Origin: Parasponia andersonii
Lineage: Eukaryota; Streptophyta; Magnoliopsida; Rosales; Cannabaceae
Assembly: GCA_002914805.1 (NCBI GenBank)
Contig: JXTB01000139.1
Coordinates: 767,376 to 831,375, forward strand
Reading direction: 5' to 3'
Length of the DNA: 64,000 nt
The translations under genes were made by a program, and so were the position numbers. A model generated the notes under the pieces. That model was not told where the DNA came from. It saw only the letters and a program-made list of their open reading frames with translations, and made no database searches. Shown here one piece after another: positions 30,400 through 42,036 of this stretch (position 1 is the stretch's first letter; each line of letters starts with the position of its first letter).

Positions 30400-30800
30400 C
30401 CTTACAATCGGCCCCTAAGTCACAAGCTAAGGGTTTACTCTTTGTGGATGCAACAATTAATGGCAAGGCCACTAAAGCCTTGGTTGACAGGGTGTATCCC
30501 ACAACTTCATCTCTGTTAAGGAAGCTAGGTGGTTAGGATTGTCGGTGTCCAATGGAGGAGGCTCCCTCAAGATAGTAAATTTAGTAGCATGCCCAATCTA
30601 TGGAGTTGCTCATAGTGTTCAGGCTAGCCTGAGTGCATGGGCTAGCCAACTTGACTTATCAATGGTGCATGTGGATGACTTTGCGATAATGCGTGGTTTG
30701 GAGTTCCTTGATGCAGTACAGGCATTCCCTGGTCCCTTTGCCAACTCTATGTGCATCATGGATGGCGAAAAGGCTTGTGTGGTACCAATAGAGTGATCCA
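30400..30800 (+). pseudogene. Protease region of the second nested chromovirus
   Basis: The active-site region reads KALVDRVYPTTSSLLRKLG at about 30474-30530, where LVDTGAT is expected, so the catalytic triad is lost. 30539-30796 keeps the retropepsin-like second half (VHVDDFAIMRGLEFLD). A stop follows the Gly of KLG. Confidence 0.7.
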
Positions 30801-30956
30801 CAAAAGTGGGAAATAAATTATTATCAATTCAATAAGGGATTGAGAAGGGAGGAGGAGAGTTACTTGGCCATCTTAAAAGAGAATGATGATAAAGAGTTGG
30901 AACCACAAGGTGACTTGCCCATAGAGGTGTAAGCTATCTAGGATGACTTCTAAGAT

Positions 30957-31640
30957 GTGATGCATAAAGCTTTGCCCAAGAAACTTCTACCTAAGAGGGA
31001 GGTGGATCATGAAATCGAGCTTGAGCTAGACACAAGACCACCTATGATGAGTCCCTATCAAATGGCCCCTTCGGAGTTAGCAAACTCCAGAAACAACAAA
31101 AGGAGTTGCTTGATGCGGATTTCATTAGGCCCTCCAAAGCCCCTTTCGGTGCCTCAGTGTTGTTCCAGAAGAAGAAAAATAGTTCTTTAAGGATGAGCAT
31201 TGATTATCGGGCTCATACTAAGGTGACAGTAAAGAATAAATACCACATCCCACTTATTACTGATTTGTTCGATCAACTTCAAAGTGCTAGACACTTCTCA
31301 AAGCTTGATCTATGCTCGGGGTACTACTAAGTATGCATAGTAGAGGGAGATGATCCCAAGACCGTGTACGTGATAAGGTATGGTGCTTACGAATTCTTAG
31401 TCATGCCATTCAGTCTTACTAATGCACCTACTACCTTTTGCACCCTCATGAATAAGTTATTACATTCCTAGGTCGATCAGTTCGTGGTAGTCTACTTTGA
31501 TGATATAGTCATCTATAACAAGACTATAGAAGAGTACCTAGAACATTTGAGGAAGATGCTCGAGGTCTTGAGGGAGAATCAACTATTCATTAAGAAGAGA
31601 AGTGCTCATTCGCCCAAGAGAAAATGATGTTCCTAGGGCA
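30957..31640 (+). pseudogene. Reverse transcriptase of the second nested chromovirus
   Basis: Motifs in order: [59 protein letters not shown] and a catalytic YFDDIVIYN at about 31490-31520 with both Asp intact. There is a frameshift near 31090-31106 and stops at about 31329 and downstream. Confidence 0.85.
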
Positions 31641-31699
31641 TAAGATAAAGGATAGGAAACTTATGATGGATAAAGCCAAGGTGTAAGCCATTCAAGAGT

Positions 31700-32280
31700 G
31701 GGAACCTCCTACTAAGGTGCCAAAGTTGAGATCTTTCCTTAGACTTGTGAACTACCATAGGAGGTTCATCAAGTCCTACTCAGCAAGAATAGCACCACCT
31801 ACTAACCTGCTCAAGAAGAACAAGTCTTGGGAGTAGACACCTGAGTATCAAGTCTCATTTGAATACTTGAAAAATATGGTAAGTGAAGAGCCAGTTTTCA
31901 GTTTGCCTGACCATTCTAAGGCTTTTGAGCTTTACACGGATGCCTCTGACTTTACTATTGGCGGAGTACTAATGCAAGAAGGGTGTCCCATTACTTATGA
32001 AAGCTACAAGCTCAATGACACTGAAAGACGCTACACGGTGCAAGAAAAAAAGATGACTATCATTATCTACTGCCTAAAGATATTGTGACACTACTTGTTG
32101 AGCGCTCACTTTACGATCATGATCGACAATGTAGCCACAAGCTATTTTCAAACTCAGAAAAAGTTGAATCCCAAGCAAGCTCGGTGGCAAGACTTCTTGG
32201 CAGAATTCGACTATAGGGTTGAATACAAGCCTGGAAAGGCCAATATGGTGGCGGATGCCCTAAGTAGAAAAGTGAAGCTA
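31700..32280 (+). pseudogene. RNase H of the second nested chromovirus
   Basis: 31867-32088 contains FELYTDASDFTIGGVLMQ (Asp) and the Glu of TVQEKKM. 32095-32280 contains FTIMIDNVATSYFQ and ends in ADALSRK, the usual RNase H-integrase border. A stop at 32086-32088 separates the halves. Confidence 0.87.
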
Positions 32281-33336
32281 CCCACCTTAAGCAGGCCCGA
32301 TAGCACCATGATGGAGAAAATCAAGAAAGGGCTAGAACACGATGTTCTTATAAAGAGCCTGTTACCTCTAGTGAAGGAAAGAAAGATGAGATGCCTTTGG
32401 CTGAGCAATAGACTTCTCTACACCAAAGGCAATCGACTGTATGTATCTAAGTAGGGAAACTTAAGAAACGAGCTTATTAAAGAGTGTCATGATTCTTTGT
32501 AGGCTGGTCACCTAACAGAATCGCACTCTTGTACTTATCAAAGCTATCCACTCTTGGTCTTAGTTGAGGGATGATGTTGAGACCTATGTGCGAACTTGTC
32601 TTGTGTGCCAACAAGACAAGGTAGAATAACAATCATCAGGCAAATTGTTGGAATCTCTCCCCATTCCTGAGAGGTCATGGAAGAGTGTCTCTATGAATTT
32701 TATCACTAGTCTACCTAAGTTGGGAGGCTTTGACAGTGTTATAGTGGTAGTTAATCGTTTCAGCAAGTATGCCACCTTCATACTTGCTTCATCTAATTGT
32801 CCCACCGATAAGACCACACGGCTCTTTATGAAGCATGTCATGAAGCTCTAAGAGTCCCGTCGAACATTATAAGTGATCGTGATCCTCAATTCACTAGAAG
32901 ATTTTGGACTGAATTATTCAAGTTGATGGGTTCGAACTTGAACTTTTCTACTAGCTTTCACCCCCAAAGCAATGGCCAGACGGAGAGGGTGAACGCCTTG
33001 CTGGAGTTATACTTAAGACACTTTGTAAGTGCCAACCAAAAAGATTGGGCAAAATTACTTGATGTAGCCCAATTTTCCTTTAACCTCTAAAGGAATATGT
33101 TCATAAGTAAAAGCTCATTTGAGATAGTCATGAGTCAACATCCTATGACCCCATATGTCTTAGCGACAAGTTACGGCGGGAGGAGTCTAGCGGCATTCAA
33201 GTTTGCTAAGGCATGGCATGAATAAGTGGAATTGGGTAGGGCCTACTTGAATAAACCTTCAAAAAGAATGAAGAAGTGAGCCGACAAAAAAAAGAAGCAT
33301 GTTGAGTACTAAGAAGGGGATTTAGTCCTTGTCAAG
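32281..33336 (+). pseudogene. Integrase of the second nested chromovirus, C-terminus deleted
   Basis: Zinc-binding and core motifs are present: IPERSWKSVSMNFITSLP, VIVVVNRFSKYATFI (Asp to Asn at the first catalytic position), ISDRDPQF after a frameshift (SDRDPQFTRRFW), and ERVNALLELYLRHFVSANQK with the Glu. It stops abruptly at GDLVLVKL, where the truncated LTR begins, so the C-terminal domain and any chromodomain are gone. Confidence 0.82.
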
Positions 33337-33843
33337 CTACTAGAAGATTCTAAATGGCGCTACTAAGTCCTAAAAGGCTCTAGACAAGACCAGATGGTGC
33401 TAGATGGGTTGGGACAATTCTATAAGCTCTTAGAATGACTTAGAAGAGCCAAGATAGTGGGTGAACATCCTAGAAGGATCTAGGTCATGCTTGTTCTAGA
33501 TTTCTCCATGTAAATATCTTTGTAGATATTACTATTTTATTTGGGAAGATTCTAGACCCTTTGTAAGATCATGTCACTTGGCACGATTATAACCTTTGGT
33601 TGGTTTAAGCTTTATCTATATAAAGGATCCCTTGGGTTCATTTGTTCACAAGTCCTATTTGTGAGAGTTGTAAGCATTCTAAGAGTAATGCAAAGCTTTC
33701 ATTCACTCAAACTCTCTTATCATTTACCACTTTGTCTCAAAGTTTACTCTAAGTCTCTTTCTTAAGTGCTGGTAGGCTGACTTAGTATGACAGACTGTGC
33801 TAAGTACTACACGGTTATCTAGTTTAAGGCTAGAGTCATGACA
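33337..33843 (+). repeat. 3' LTR of the second nested element, 5'-truncated
   Basis: Aligns with 28409-29100 of the other LTR once the SINE is removed. The TATA-type element is at about 33616-33626. It has no SINE, which shows that the SINE entered after the element. Confidence 0.88.
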
Positions 33844-34127
33844 ATAAGCTAGCATACGTTCATTGGTCCTAATCCACTAATCTACCTAGATTGGATCAAA
33901 CCCACCATCAAAGGTTGGAGGTTGGATTTTCCTAAATCTCTCTTCAGCACTTTCTCTAGCATCTTGTCTCTGCTTAGGTAGTAGTGGTAAAGGGTCAAGT
34001 TGTTTTCTTTTCTCATATATTGTTCCAATATATTTTGTATCAAAAAAGCTAGTCGCTCAACCTGATTACCACACTGTGAAGAAGATGCATCTTTGTTAAT
34101 ATTATCTTGATCATGAGTAGTCACCAT
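33844..34127 (-). pseudogene. Gag of the outer element, 5' portion
   Basis: Starts with an ATG at 34127 about 190 bp inside the primer-binding site. After a frame change it contains PTFDGGFDPI, the conserved gag N-terminal motif, then WIRTNER. It is cut at 33843 by the plus-strand nested chromovirus and continues at 28301. Confidence 0.75.
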
Positions 34128-34314
34128 ACCGATATCTTATTACCTAGAATCCATCGCTCTAATTATAGTCAATAATAATTATTAACAAAATATGTAATGC
34201 AGCCTCTAAGCAATAATAGATATCAAATACAAAATAAACACTTACAAAAGAGTGGGGTTCTATGCATATAAGTAGTCTTTAGAATTATTTTAAAATACAA
34301 ACTCTGATATCAAC

Positions 34315-36965
34315 TATAACATCATCTAATTTCACACACATACGTATAAAATATTTATATCAAATTGGAAGACGCTACTAGACTAAGATTTATAAAATAA
34401 TGGAAAATTAAAAGTTTTTAAACTTTGTAGAAAAAACATAAAAATTTTACTCATAATTATACATATAGTTTAACATATATATATATATATATACACACAC
34501 ACATACATAGTAGTGGACCTCTCACATAGTTATTCATAATACATACAAATAAAACAGATTCAAAATTCTCTCTCAGAAAACCACAGTATCAAAATGCTCA
34601 TATACATAAGCCGCGATTAAAACGTTGGCGCTCTTCCTTCAAACTCACATATTATCAGTACCTTCTGCAATGTAAGAATATTTGTAAGTATGGAATTCAG
34701 TAAGTAAGGTATACAGATTCAAAGTGTATATAATATATAACAGATAATCACATGGTCAGAATCCCTGTATATATTTTATTGTCTGACAAGATTGTAATTC
34801 GTATACTGAGCCACTCAAAGAATATGTAACATATCATAAGCTATATGGAGGTCTCGAACCTTAGAGAATCCCCTCTGTGTATAGCAGAGAACGACCCCAT
34901 ACTGTCGTCAAATTATTCTTGAAGGAACCACAGTATTCCTTAAAGGACCAAAGTGTTCCCAAAGGAACCAGAGTGTCCCAGAAGGACTATATCACATATT
35001 TGGGCACTAGTCTGCCTCACCCTATTCACTAATATTCGTCTGATAATATAAATACATCACGTGTTCATGTCTCATTTGAAGCTGAACGACAGATATATAT
35101 GTACAAATATGCACAGATTCCATATCCACAAGTCACAGAAACAAAAAATTTCTTACATTACATGTGTGACGTTATTTACCTATATTCCAAACTTTTATGT
35201 ATTTTCCTTTGTGAAATACTCTTCCCTCAAAGTACAGTTGACATGCCTCTATTATTTTTCAAATGATATTAATACGCATGTGCTCCTCTTGAACCATTCT
35301 TTTTAAAAATAATTTTTGTAAATATACATTAATTCATATATGGTTTCAAGTATGGGAAATAAAGCAATAAGCAGATATAAAACTCTAAACTTAATATTTT
35401 ATTTTATTACCTTACTTTAAAATATTTACTCAATACATATCTAATGAATGAAACTATAAGACATAAGATTACTAGTTAAATCTACAACTATAAAGAATAT
35501 AGATACTTGTGTTAATAATAGTAAATTTGTAGATTTGAAGAAATATCTACACAAAGTAAACAACAATTGTAATTTAAGACAACACTAAATAACAATAACA
35601 ACTATTTTTTTCTTGTATCAATAAAACTCTTTCCTGTACCTAAGTTCACCAATAAGCACCTTTTCAATTCTAGCACAAATTATAAAACTAAAATCTATTA
35701 CGTAAGTAGAAGCCATTAATTGACCTCTAAATCCACGCCAAAGTACAAAAGTCTCGTAGTAAGTAACTTTGATAAAAACTAAAGTACATTTTGAAAAGTC
35801 TCTATCTAGTAACGACTTAGACATACATATATATAACAACAATTAGAATAATATATTATATCAACAAAACCCATTCACACCTTGTAATAAACGCACACAT
35901 ATCATACATGAAAACTTGTACTTTAAAGCCATTAAAATTAGTGCGAAGTTTGATTAAAGCTGCTAGAAAATGTTTGTTTTGACCTTGTCTCTGTATAAAT
36001 ATATACATATAAAAATAGTAAAACAAAGCCTAAGAATTTTCTCAAATAATACGTAATATAAGAAATAATAATTGTCTTAATACGGAAACTTTCTGAAAGA
36101 ACACACCTAAGTATAGTTTATAAAACTTTCCTTCAATTTTTTTTTTCCAAAATTTAACAGAAGATATTTCATAAAAAGGAGAAAGATAATAAAGATTATA
36201 ATAATAAATAGAAAATACCTCCAAGAGCTAATGACTAAATAATGCATGAGTTCACACCGAATTCACCAAGGCTAAATACGTGAAGATTTGGTCTTTCTAT
36301 ATATGTAAACTAAATGAACTTCAATTTGGGAAGAGATATACAGAACACTTAAAAATGATAAGAGTTGGCGGTGGGAAAGCAACTCTTATAAAAATAAAAT
36401 AAAGCAATGTTCTCGAGAGTTCCCATCGACCTAACAAGCTCAAATTCTATTTTTCTTTACTTTACCACAAATATTGTCTTTTTATCTTTACTATTAAAAG
36501 TGTACTACCTAAAGTAAATTTATGTCAGTCTTTAACTAGTAGGAATTTATACTTGGATATGAAAAGAAATATAGATTAATAAAGATAAAGAACTCATCAA
36601 TTAGTACAATCATATATAATTAAATTTATATGTACAAAATAAGCAACTAACTCTAGCATTAAAAAATAGGGAATGCTTAGATTACGGGTCATATTAAATT
36701 AACTTAACTGTGCTCTTCTAACAAAAAAAAATATCAAATGGTCCTGTCAGAAAATAAATTCAGTATATGTCAAACTTATACCAATAAACTTATTCTGAGC
36801 ATTTCACTACAAAATTATTAGTAAATAAATGTTAATAGAAATAATTAATATTCTAAATCACATATTAAAATTATATGCGCATATAAATGTTTTGCAATCA
36901 TTCTATTATTGACACTTTTAATTATACGAGGAATTAGGTTTCATTTTAAAATTGAGGACATCACA
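34315..36965 (-). repeat. 5' LTR of the outer Tekay-like element
   Basis: Begins TGTGATGTCCTC in element orientation. It ends at the primer-binding site, where the expected terminal CA appears mutated (TATAACA on plus). The roughly 20-bp subrepeats are at about 34911-34990. It shows many point differences from the left LTR, so the insertion is not recent. Confidence 0.9.
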
Positions 36966-36970
36966 CAAAC
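36966..36970. repeat. Right target-site duplication of the outer element (CAAAC)
   Basis: Directly follows the LTR end (ATCACA on plus, TGTGAT on minus). Pairs with TAAAC at 10590-10594. Confidence 0.65.
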
Positions 36971-37304
36971 AGGACCCCGATATACTAATAGAGCCGATGG
37001 AGATTCCTGAAAGTTGTCTCGTACTAAATTAAAAAGTGAATAATGTGGGATGGTATAGTAAAATAATAATGGAGATAAGGATGGGAAATATAAAACCGGT
37101 CTTGCCCTGTTAGCATCCCTACTCTCCACCCCTCTTTTTATAATTATTTATTTACAAAAATATCCTCTTATAAATTGATGTGAATATCTTCGTATACCAT
37201 TAAATAATTACAATTCTTATCTCTTAGTACACCCCTAATTACATACAGTAATCATATAGTACTTTGCTCAAAATTTAAAAAAAAAGAATCAAGATTTTAT
37301 GTTT

Positions 37305-37560
37305 TTCTTTTAAAGTTTTTTTTTGTGAACCAATAGTTAACATTTTTTTTTTTGGAGGGAGGAAGTAGAAACCAACTGTTCTGGAAATCTTTCTTATAAG
37401 TTTTTTTTTTAATTTAGAAATCAACTGTGTTTTTTTTTCTTATAAGTTTTTCTTTTCTTTTTGGTTTGGGAACCAACTTTTTTTTTTTTTTGGTGGGGAG
37501 CCACCCTTCAAACTTTTCTTTTTGAGTTTAGGAACCAACAAATTGTGTAGTTGTAAGACC
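37305..37560. repeat. T-tract region with repeated GAAACCAACT-like motif
   Basis: Poly-T runs of 8-14 alternate with variants of RGAAMCAACT and with CTTATAAGTTTTT. It is an imperfect tandem array of about 50-70-bp units between the outer element and the MITE. No gene is supported from 36971 to 37664. Confidence 0.5.
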
Positions 37561-37673
37561 AAAAAAAGGATCACTAGTTTTTTCAATTTATACTATTGTT
37601 GTAATTTCTAAAAGGAGAAAAAAAATCTAAAAACTAATTTATTTTAAATTATTAGGAGTAGAAAAAGAAATAT

Positions 37674-38200
37674 TAAGGTCACATTTGATATGCTGCAGTA
37701 TATTGTATTATATTGTATTGTATTATTCTATTTCAATACCATGTTTAATTTTGAATTGTAATAAGATGATGCATTAAAAATTAATTTTTGAAAAATACGA
37801 CTTTTAAAAAATAATTATAAAAATATTTTTTTTTAATTTTTTTAGAAAAGTATCACTCTAAAATTACCACTTTTCAAATATTATTTTTTAAAATACCACT
37901 TAAAAAGTTATTTAGAAAAGTACTACTTTTAAAAGGGATAAAGTGATGTGAGAGAAATAAATGAGAGAAAAATTAAGGAAAAAGAAAGTAATGAGAGAAA
38001 AATTAAGGATAGAGAGTATTGTACAATACTATGCTATAATATAGTGAAATACATATCATTTTTTCTGTATTAGATAATACTCTATGTATTGTATTAAATT
38101 CTGATATCATATTAAATAGTAAAATATAAAAACACAACCAAATGTTGTATTTAATTAATACAATACAAAGTCCTTATACAATGTACCAAACATAACCTTA
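37674..38200. mobile_element. MITE with perfect 9-bp target-site duplication
   Basis: 527 bp. The terminal inverted repeats are TAAGGTCACATTTGATA at the left and the complement of TAAGGTTATGTTTGGTA at the right. They are flanked by AAGAAATAT at 37665-37673 and 38201-38209. Internal sequence is AT-rich with GAGAGAAAAATTAAGGA duplicated (about 37965-38007). A 9-bp TSD suggests a Mutator-like origin; an 8-bp hAT reading is also possible because the flanks are A-rich. No coding. Confidence 0.85.
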
Positions 38201-38209
38201 AAGAAATAT

Positions 38210-39623
38210 TTAACAAAAGATATTTTTATGCATAACATAAATTTTTAAGATGTGTGAAAAGAAATTTTAAAATATTAGAAGGGTGTATTTAAAAAAAGTC
38301 TGAAAAGAAAAAAAAAAAAGTGGCACTAGAGCAACTATTTTTCTATTTTCGATTTTTTGATTAATTTTGCTAGTAATTAAAGTACATGTTTGCATAATAA
38401 CTATTATTATTGTTAGTGTGAGATCTAAGTCCATCCATAACAAAGTGTTATGAGTGAGATCCACATGAGTTCCACTGTAATATCTGCAATTGCCTTTTTT
38501 TTTCCTCTGTCCCCACTATGTTTCTCACTTAAAAATTGTCACCTCATATAAAAATTGCTAATTCTATTTGAACTTAGAGGGTCTTTCTATCGAGGTAAAA
38601 GATTGTGACCAAAGAAATATATTTTTAATTGCTAATTAATGACCCTACAATAAAACAAAACTCATTCATGTGTTTTACATATTGAAGAGGTATATTTTAC
38701 ACAATTTTTGTTATAATCAATAAAATTGGAAGATATGATTCAGTTTTTGTTACCTTCACAATAATTGGAGAAACTCTTTCCGTTTCCCATTTTTGTCATT
38801 ACAGATTAGTAAACATCCCAGCAAAAACAACGAAATGTCACTAAGACCACTGTCTAGAAAAATGAAGGCAAAATTTTGAGTTGAAAGTTCTCCTACACAC
38901 CTAACACATTCCCAGAATTATAAAAAGTTGATAAAACTCTCCTTTTCTCTTGTAATAAAACTTTAAATGTCTATTTCGACGATTTTCAGACATACAACTT
39001 CCCTTATGTTTCAAATTTTTTTTTTTAAAAAAAAAAAGCCCGACTTCCCTAATGTTTGCTTATTTAAAGATTGTAATGATTTAAGCTTGCAATTGCAAAA
39101 AGCGCCCTCTTTGTCATTTCTTAACAAATATTGTATGTTATTATCCAAGTGAAAGCAAGACACGTTACAAATCTCCCCTGCCACACCGCCAGGTCATTGA
39201 ATCCAGGAACCATAGAGGGTTTGAAAGCTTAAACTTGATAAATTAGAAAAAGAAACATATGTGACTGAAAATAATACATGTAGACAGACTTTGTTTAGGC
39301 TGATATCTAAACAATTTATCGATATAAAAATTACTTCTGAAAAAAAACACCTTCAGACTGAGGTATTCAAGTACATAAATAAACCACACAAACGCATCTG
39401 TACACATTGTTGATAAAGACAAACATTTACCTTATTTTGAGGTACATATTATTTAACCTGAGGTCTATCTATACATGAGTTGCATTGCTATATCTAATCT
39501 TCCCTCTAAAACCAAAAAAAAAATAATAATAATAATAAATAAATAAGAGGAAAAGACAAATGAAAAGCTGAATGTAATGACACTAATTCCAATCACCATT
39601 GATGTTGAGTATTTTTATAACAA
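38210..39623. other. Intergenic AT-rich region
   Basis: I see no supported gene. It probably contains the 3' UTR of the HMA-domain gene at its right end (about 39300-39623). Poly-T/poly-A runs at about 39008-39037 look like a simple-sequence tract. Confidence 0.5.
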
Positions 39624-42036
39624 TCAGACAGCTATCATGTGCCGTTGATCCATCTCTTCATTAGAGGGCTCAAGCTCTTGGATTTCAAGGATTTCAACTC
39701 TACGATTCATCTTTTTTCTCAGCTTTATTGCCACATCTGCTGGTCTAAACCTTCCACACACAATTACCCTGTAGTGCTCCTTCTCAATCAGATGTGTCTC
39801 TATTTCTTCAACACACAAAATTTATTAACAAAAATGAATAAAGGTTTTTCTTTTCTTTTTTTGGTATTAAAGAAATTGATTGGACCGAGAAAAAAAAATA
39901 TATGCGCTTGTATATATATGGTGTTATGGAGGCCTAACCTTTCATGTTTAGAAGGGCTCTTCTTACTTTTCTGCAACATGCATTGCAGTCAATATTCAGC
40001 CTCATCACCATGCAACAATACTGCAATTATTTGTGTGTGTATATATATATATAAAGAACCATAAGAATCTTTTGATTGGAAAAACGCTAAGTATTGAGCC
40101 TTTTGATTATGATAACAAGAATAATAAAAACGAATAAGATGGTAAATGAACCTGCTTTGACATGTTGCAATTAAAAGAGCTCTACAGATCAATGATTAGT
40201 TTGGTATGATTTGATGGCTGCTATAAAGCTATATGCAGAAAAAGAGATTTATGGAACTTATTGAGAATCTATGTGTCTTTGAATATGAGGGATAACTTTT
40301 GATCTATACTTTTGGATAGTCATGTGGAAATTGTTCCTCTTCATTTTGGAATCTGATTCTGCTCAACTTAGGCCAACAAAAAAGGTTTGTTGTTGTTTTG
40401 TTAGATCAGATATCCATATAGCTTTATAATCCTTAACTTGAATAGTAAACTTTCTCTTGTTTCCTTACATGATGGCAAGGAGAAGCATATATCAACCTCT
40501 TTCTAATATGGTTTCCGTTACCTCATGCAACTTCATGAAACATCTCTTTCTTGACCCAAAAGGAACATTACAGAAAATCCAAGCCATCAATCTCTTTCTC
40601 TTTCTCTAAACATACATACATATATTTATATACACACACAACAGTGGCTGCTGCAAGACACAAGCACTAAATACATATGACTTCTTTATCACTCGAAGTC
40701 TCAAGACTCAATTCATTAATAAAGGGAAACCAGACAGAACAGCTGAGCTGACTAGATGATTACTGAATTTCATTAGGTAAGAATCGAATTCATGTACATG
40801 GCCGATAAGGTAAAATCAGTACAAATTTGTAATACAGAGTAAGTTGAGGTATTTTTATGCTCCCATTCGCGGGTATCAAGTGCTGGAAGGCTTAAAAATC
40901 CGTCTTAGCATCGCCATTTTGTTTATAGAGTTCCTGTGTACGGCGGGGACTTGGCGAGCAGGTACTTTGGCAACATTGATGGGATATCTACAAGTGAGTG
41001 TAACTTTCTTGTCTAACACATTCACCACAACAGACTCAGTCTCTGCCCAAAATAAAAGTCCAATGTCAAATTTTGGTTCTTGTGTTGTATGGAATGAAAG
41101 AGTAATAAGTACTGAATAGTACTACAAGATTTCTGAGTTTTTTCGGTTCAGAAAATTGCATAGCTCCAATTCATCAACAGTAAAGTAGAGTGACAACATA
41201 TGAAAATGGTCCCATTATATATGATGTGGAATGACTACAACACTAACGCAAAATGTACAGAGGCAAAGGCAAGCCATTTTATATAAAAAATAAAAATAAA
41301 CCATAGTCCTTCACAGTGATAAGAAGGCAAATTTATAATCAAACATATGCATATCTCATCATTGGTCTAACAGTACATTGATCATTGCAAAAGGTAAAAT
41401 CATAAGGAGATATATATTTATCTTATCCCTAATTTTGGAGGATAGAGAAGAGAACATGCATGTGAATATCTGAAATGAGTGGGCAAGAAATTCCCAGAAG
41501 AAAAGAAAGTGACCAAATTACTGTTCAAAAAAATTGAGCAAGTCAAAATGCATGCTGTTAGAAGGACAGAAAATACTTGAGTCTGAGTTTTCTGGTTCAA
41601 GAAAGAAGTGCCCACCAACAGCTGTAAATTGCTACTTATACAAACACCCAAAATGATCTTTAAGCTATAGTGATGAGAAACAAAAACATGTCTAAATTTT
41701 AAAGTTGCTTCACCAGAAATAAATCTCACCGCTCATTCTTGACATAATTTCTGCTATTCTCTTCTGACATTCACTGCATCCAATATCGGCCGAGAGCACA
41801 ATTTCTTGAACCTGTTTTTAACCGAAGTCAAACTCTCCAGCCAAATATACACACACACAAACATATATATATATATATAAAGGGAGAGAAAACATAATAC
41901 TAACCAGAGGCAAGGACAAAGATTCAACAGAGGCAAGACTGGTTCCATGAACCAACAATCTCTCAGATGACTTTCTTCTGACTCCAATCAGTGGAGAGAG
42001 CTTCTTCTTCTTAGGCCCATCATCAAAAAAAGCCAT
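39624..42036 (-). CDS. Heavy-metal-associated (HMA) domain protein
   Basis: Three exons on the minus strand, 42036-41905, 41811-41730 and 39805-39624, join in frame to 131 aa. Residues 1-44 are basic (FFDDGPKKKKLSPLIG). The HMA domain covers about residues 45-112: the strand QEIVLSADIGCSECQKRI holds the metal-binding Cys56 and Cys59, and the domain ends CGRFRPADVAIKLRKKMNRR and VEILEIQE. The family comprises small cytosolic or nuclear copper/zinc/cadmium-binding proteins (HPP/HIPP). The C-terminus ends MIAV with no CaaX box, so isoprenylation is not expected: an HPP rather than a HIPP. The second intron is about 1.9 kb, long for so small a gene. All splice sites are GT-AG. Start: first ATG of the exon. 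Confidence 0.87.

Larger units (their letters stand above)
28302..33843 (+). mobile_element. Second nested chromovirus-like Ty3/gypsy element
   Basis: Plus-strand element inside the gag of the outer element. The 5' LTR is 28302-29100 (TGTCCATG...CATGATA, including a 170-bp SINE). The 3' LTR is a truncated copy at about 33337-33843 (ends CATGACA). The primer-binding site TGGCATCAGAGC at 29104-29115 is one base from tRNA-iMet type. Order is gag with CCHC-like motif, protease, RT, RNase H, integrase. The integrase runs straight into the shortened LTR, so its C-terminus, the polypurine tract and about 107 bp of LTR are deleted. The flanking pentamers (ATTAT and ATAAG) do not match. The exact chromovirus lineage is unresolved. 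Confidence 0.87.
10595..36965 (-). mobile_element. Outer Ty3/gypsy chromovirus, Tekay/Del-like, with two nested insertions
   Basis: Long LTRs at 10595-13068 and 34315-36965 flank a minus-strand gag-pol that is interrupted twice, at 14459-25496 and 28302-33843. A tRNA-Met type primer-binding site (degenerate TGATATCAGAG) lies next to the right-hand LTR. A purine-rich tract abuts the left-hand LTR near 13069-13080. The flanking pentamers are TAAAC (10590-10594) and CAAAC (36966-36970), a target-site duplication with one transition. Coding order on the minus strand is gag, protease, RT, RNase H, integrase and a C-terminal chromodomain-like segment. Assignment to Tekay/Del rests on the long LTRs, the protein motifs and the chromodomain. 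Numerous stops make it a dead copy. Confidence 0.9.

Noticed and set aside
33844..33848. TSD of the plus-strand chromovirus
   Set aside because: ATTAT before and ATAAG after do not match; either eroded or lost by recombination, so not claimed.
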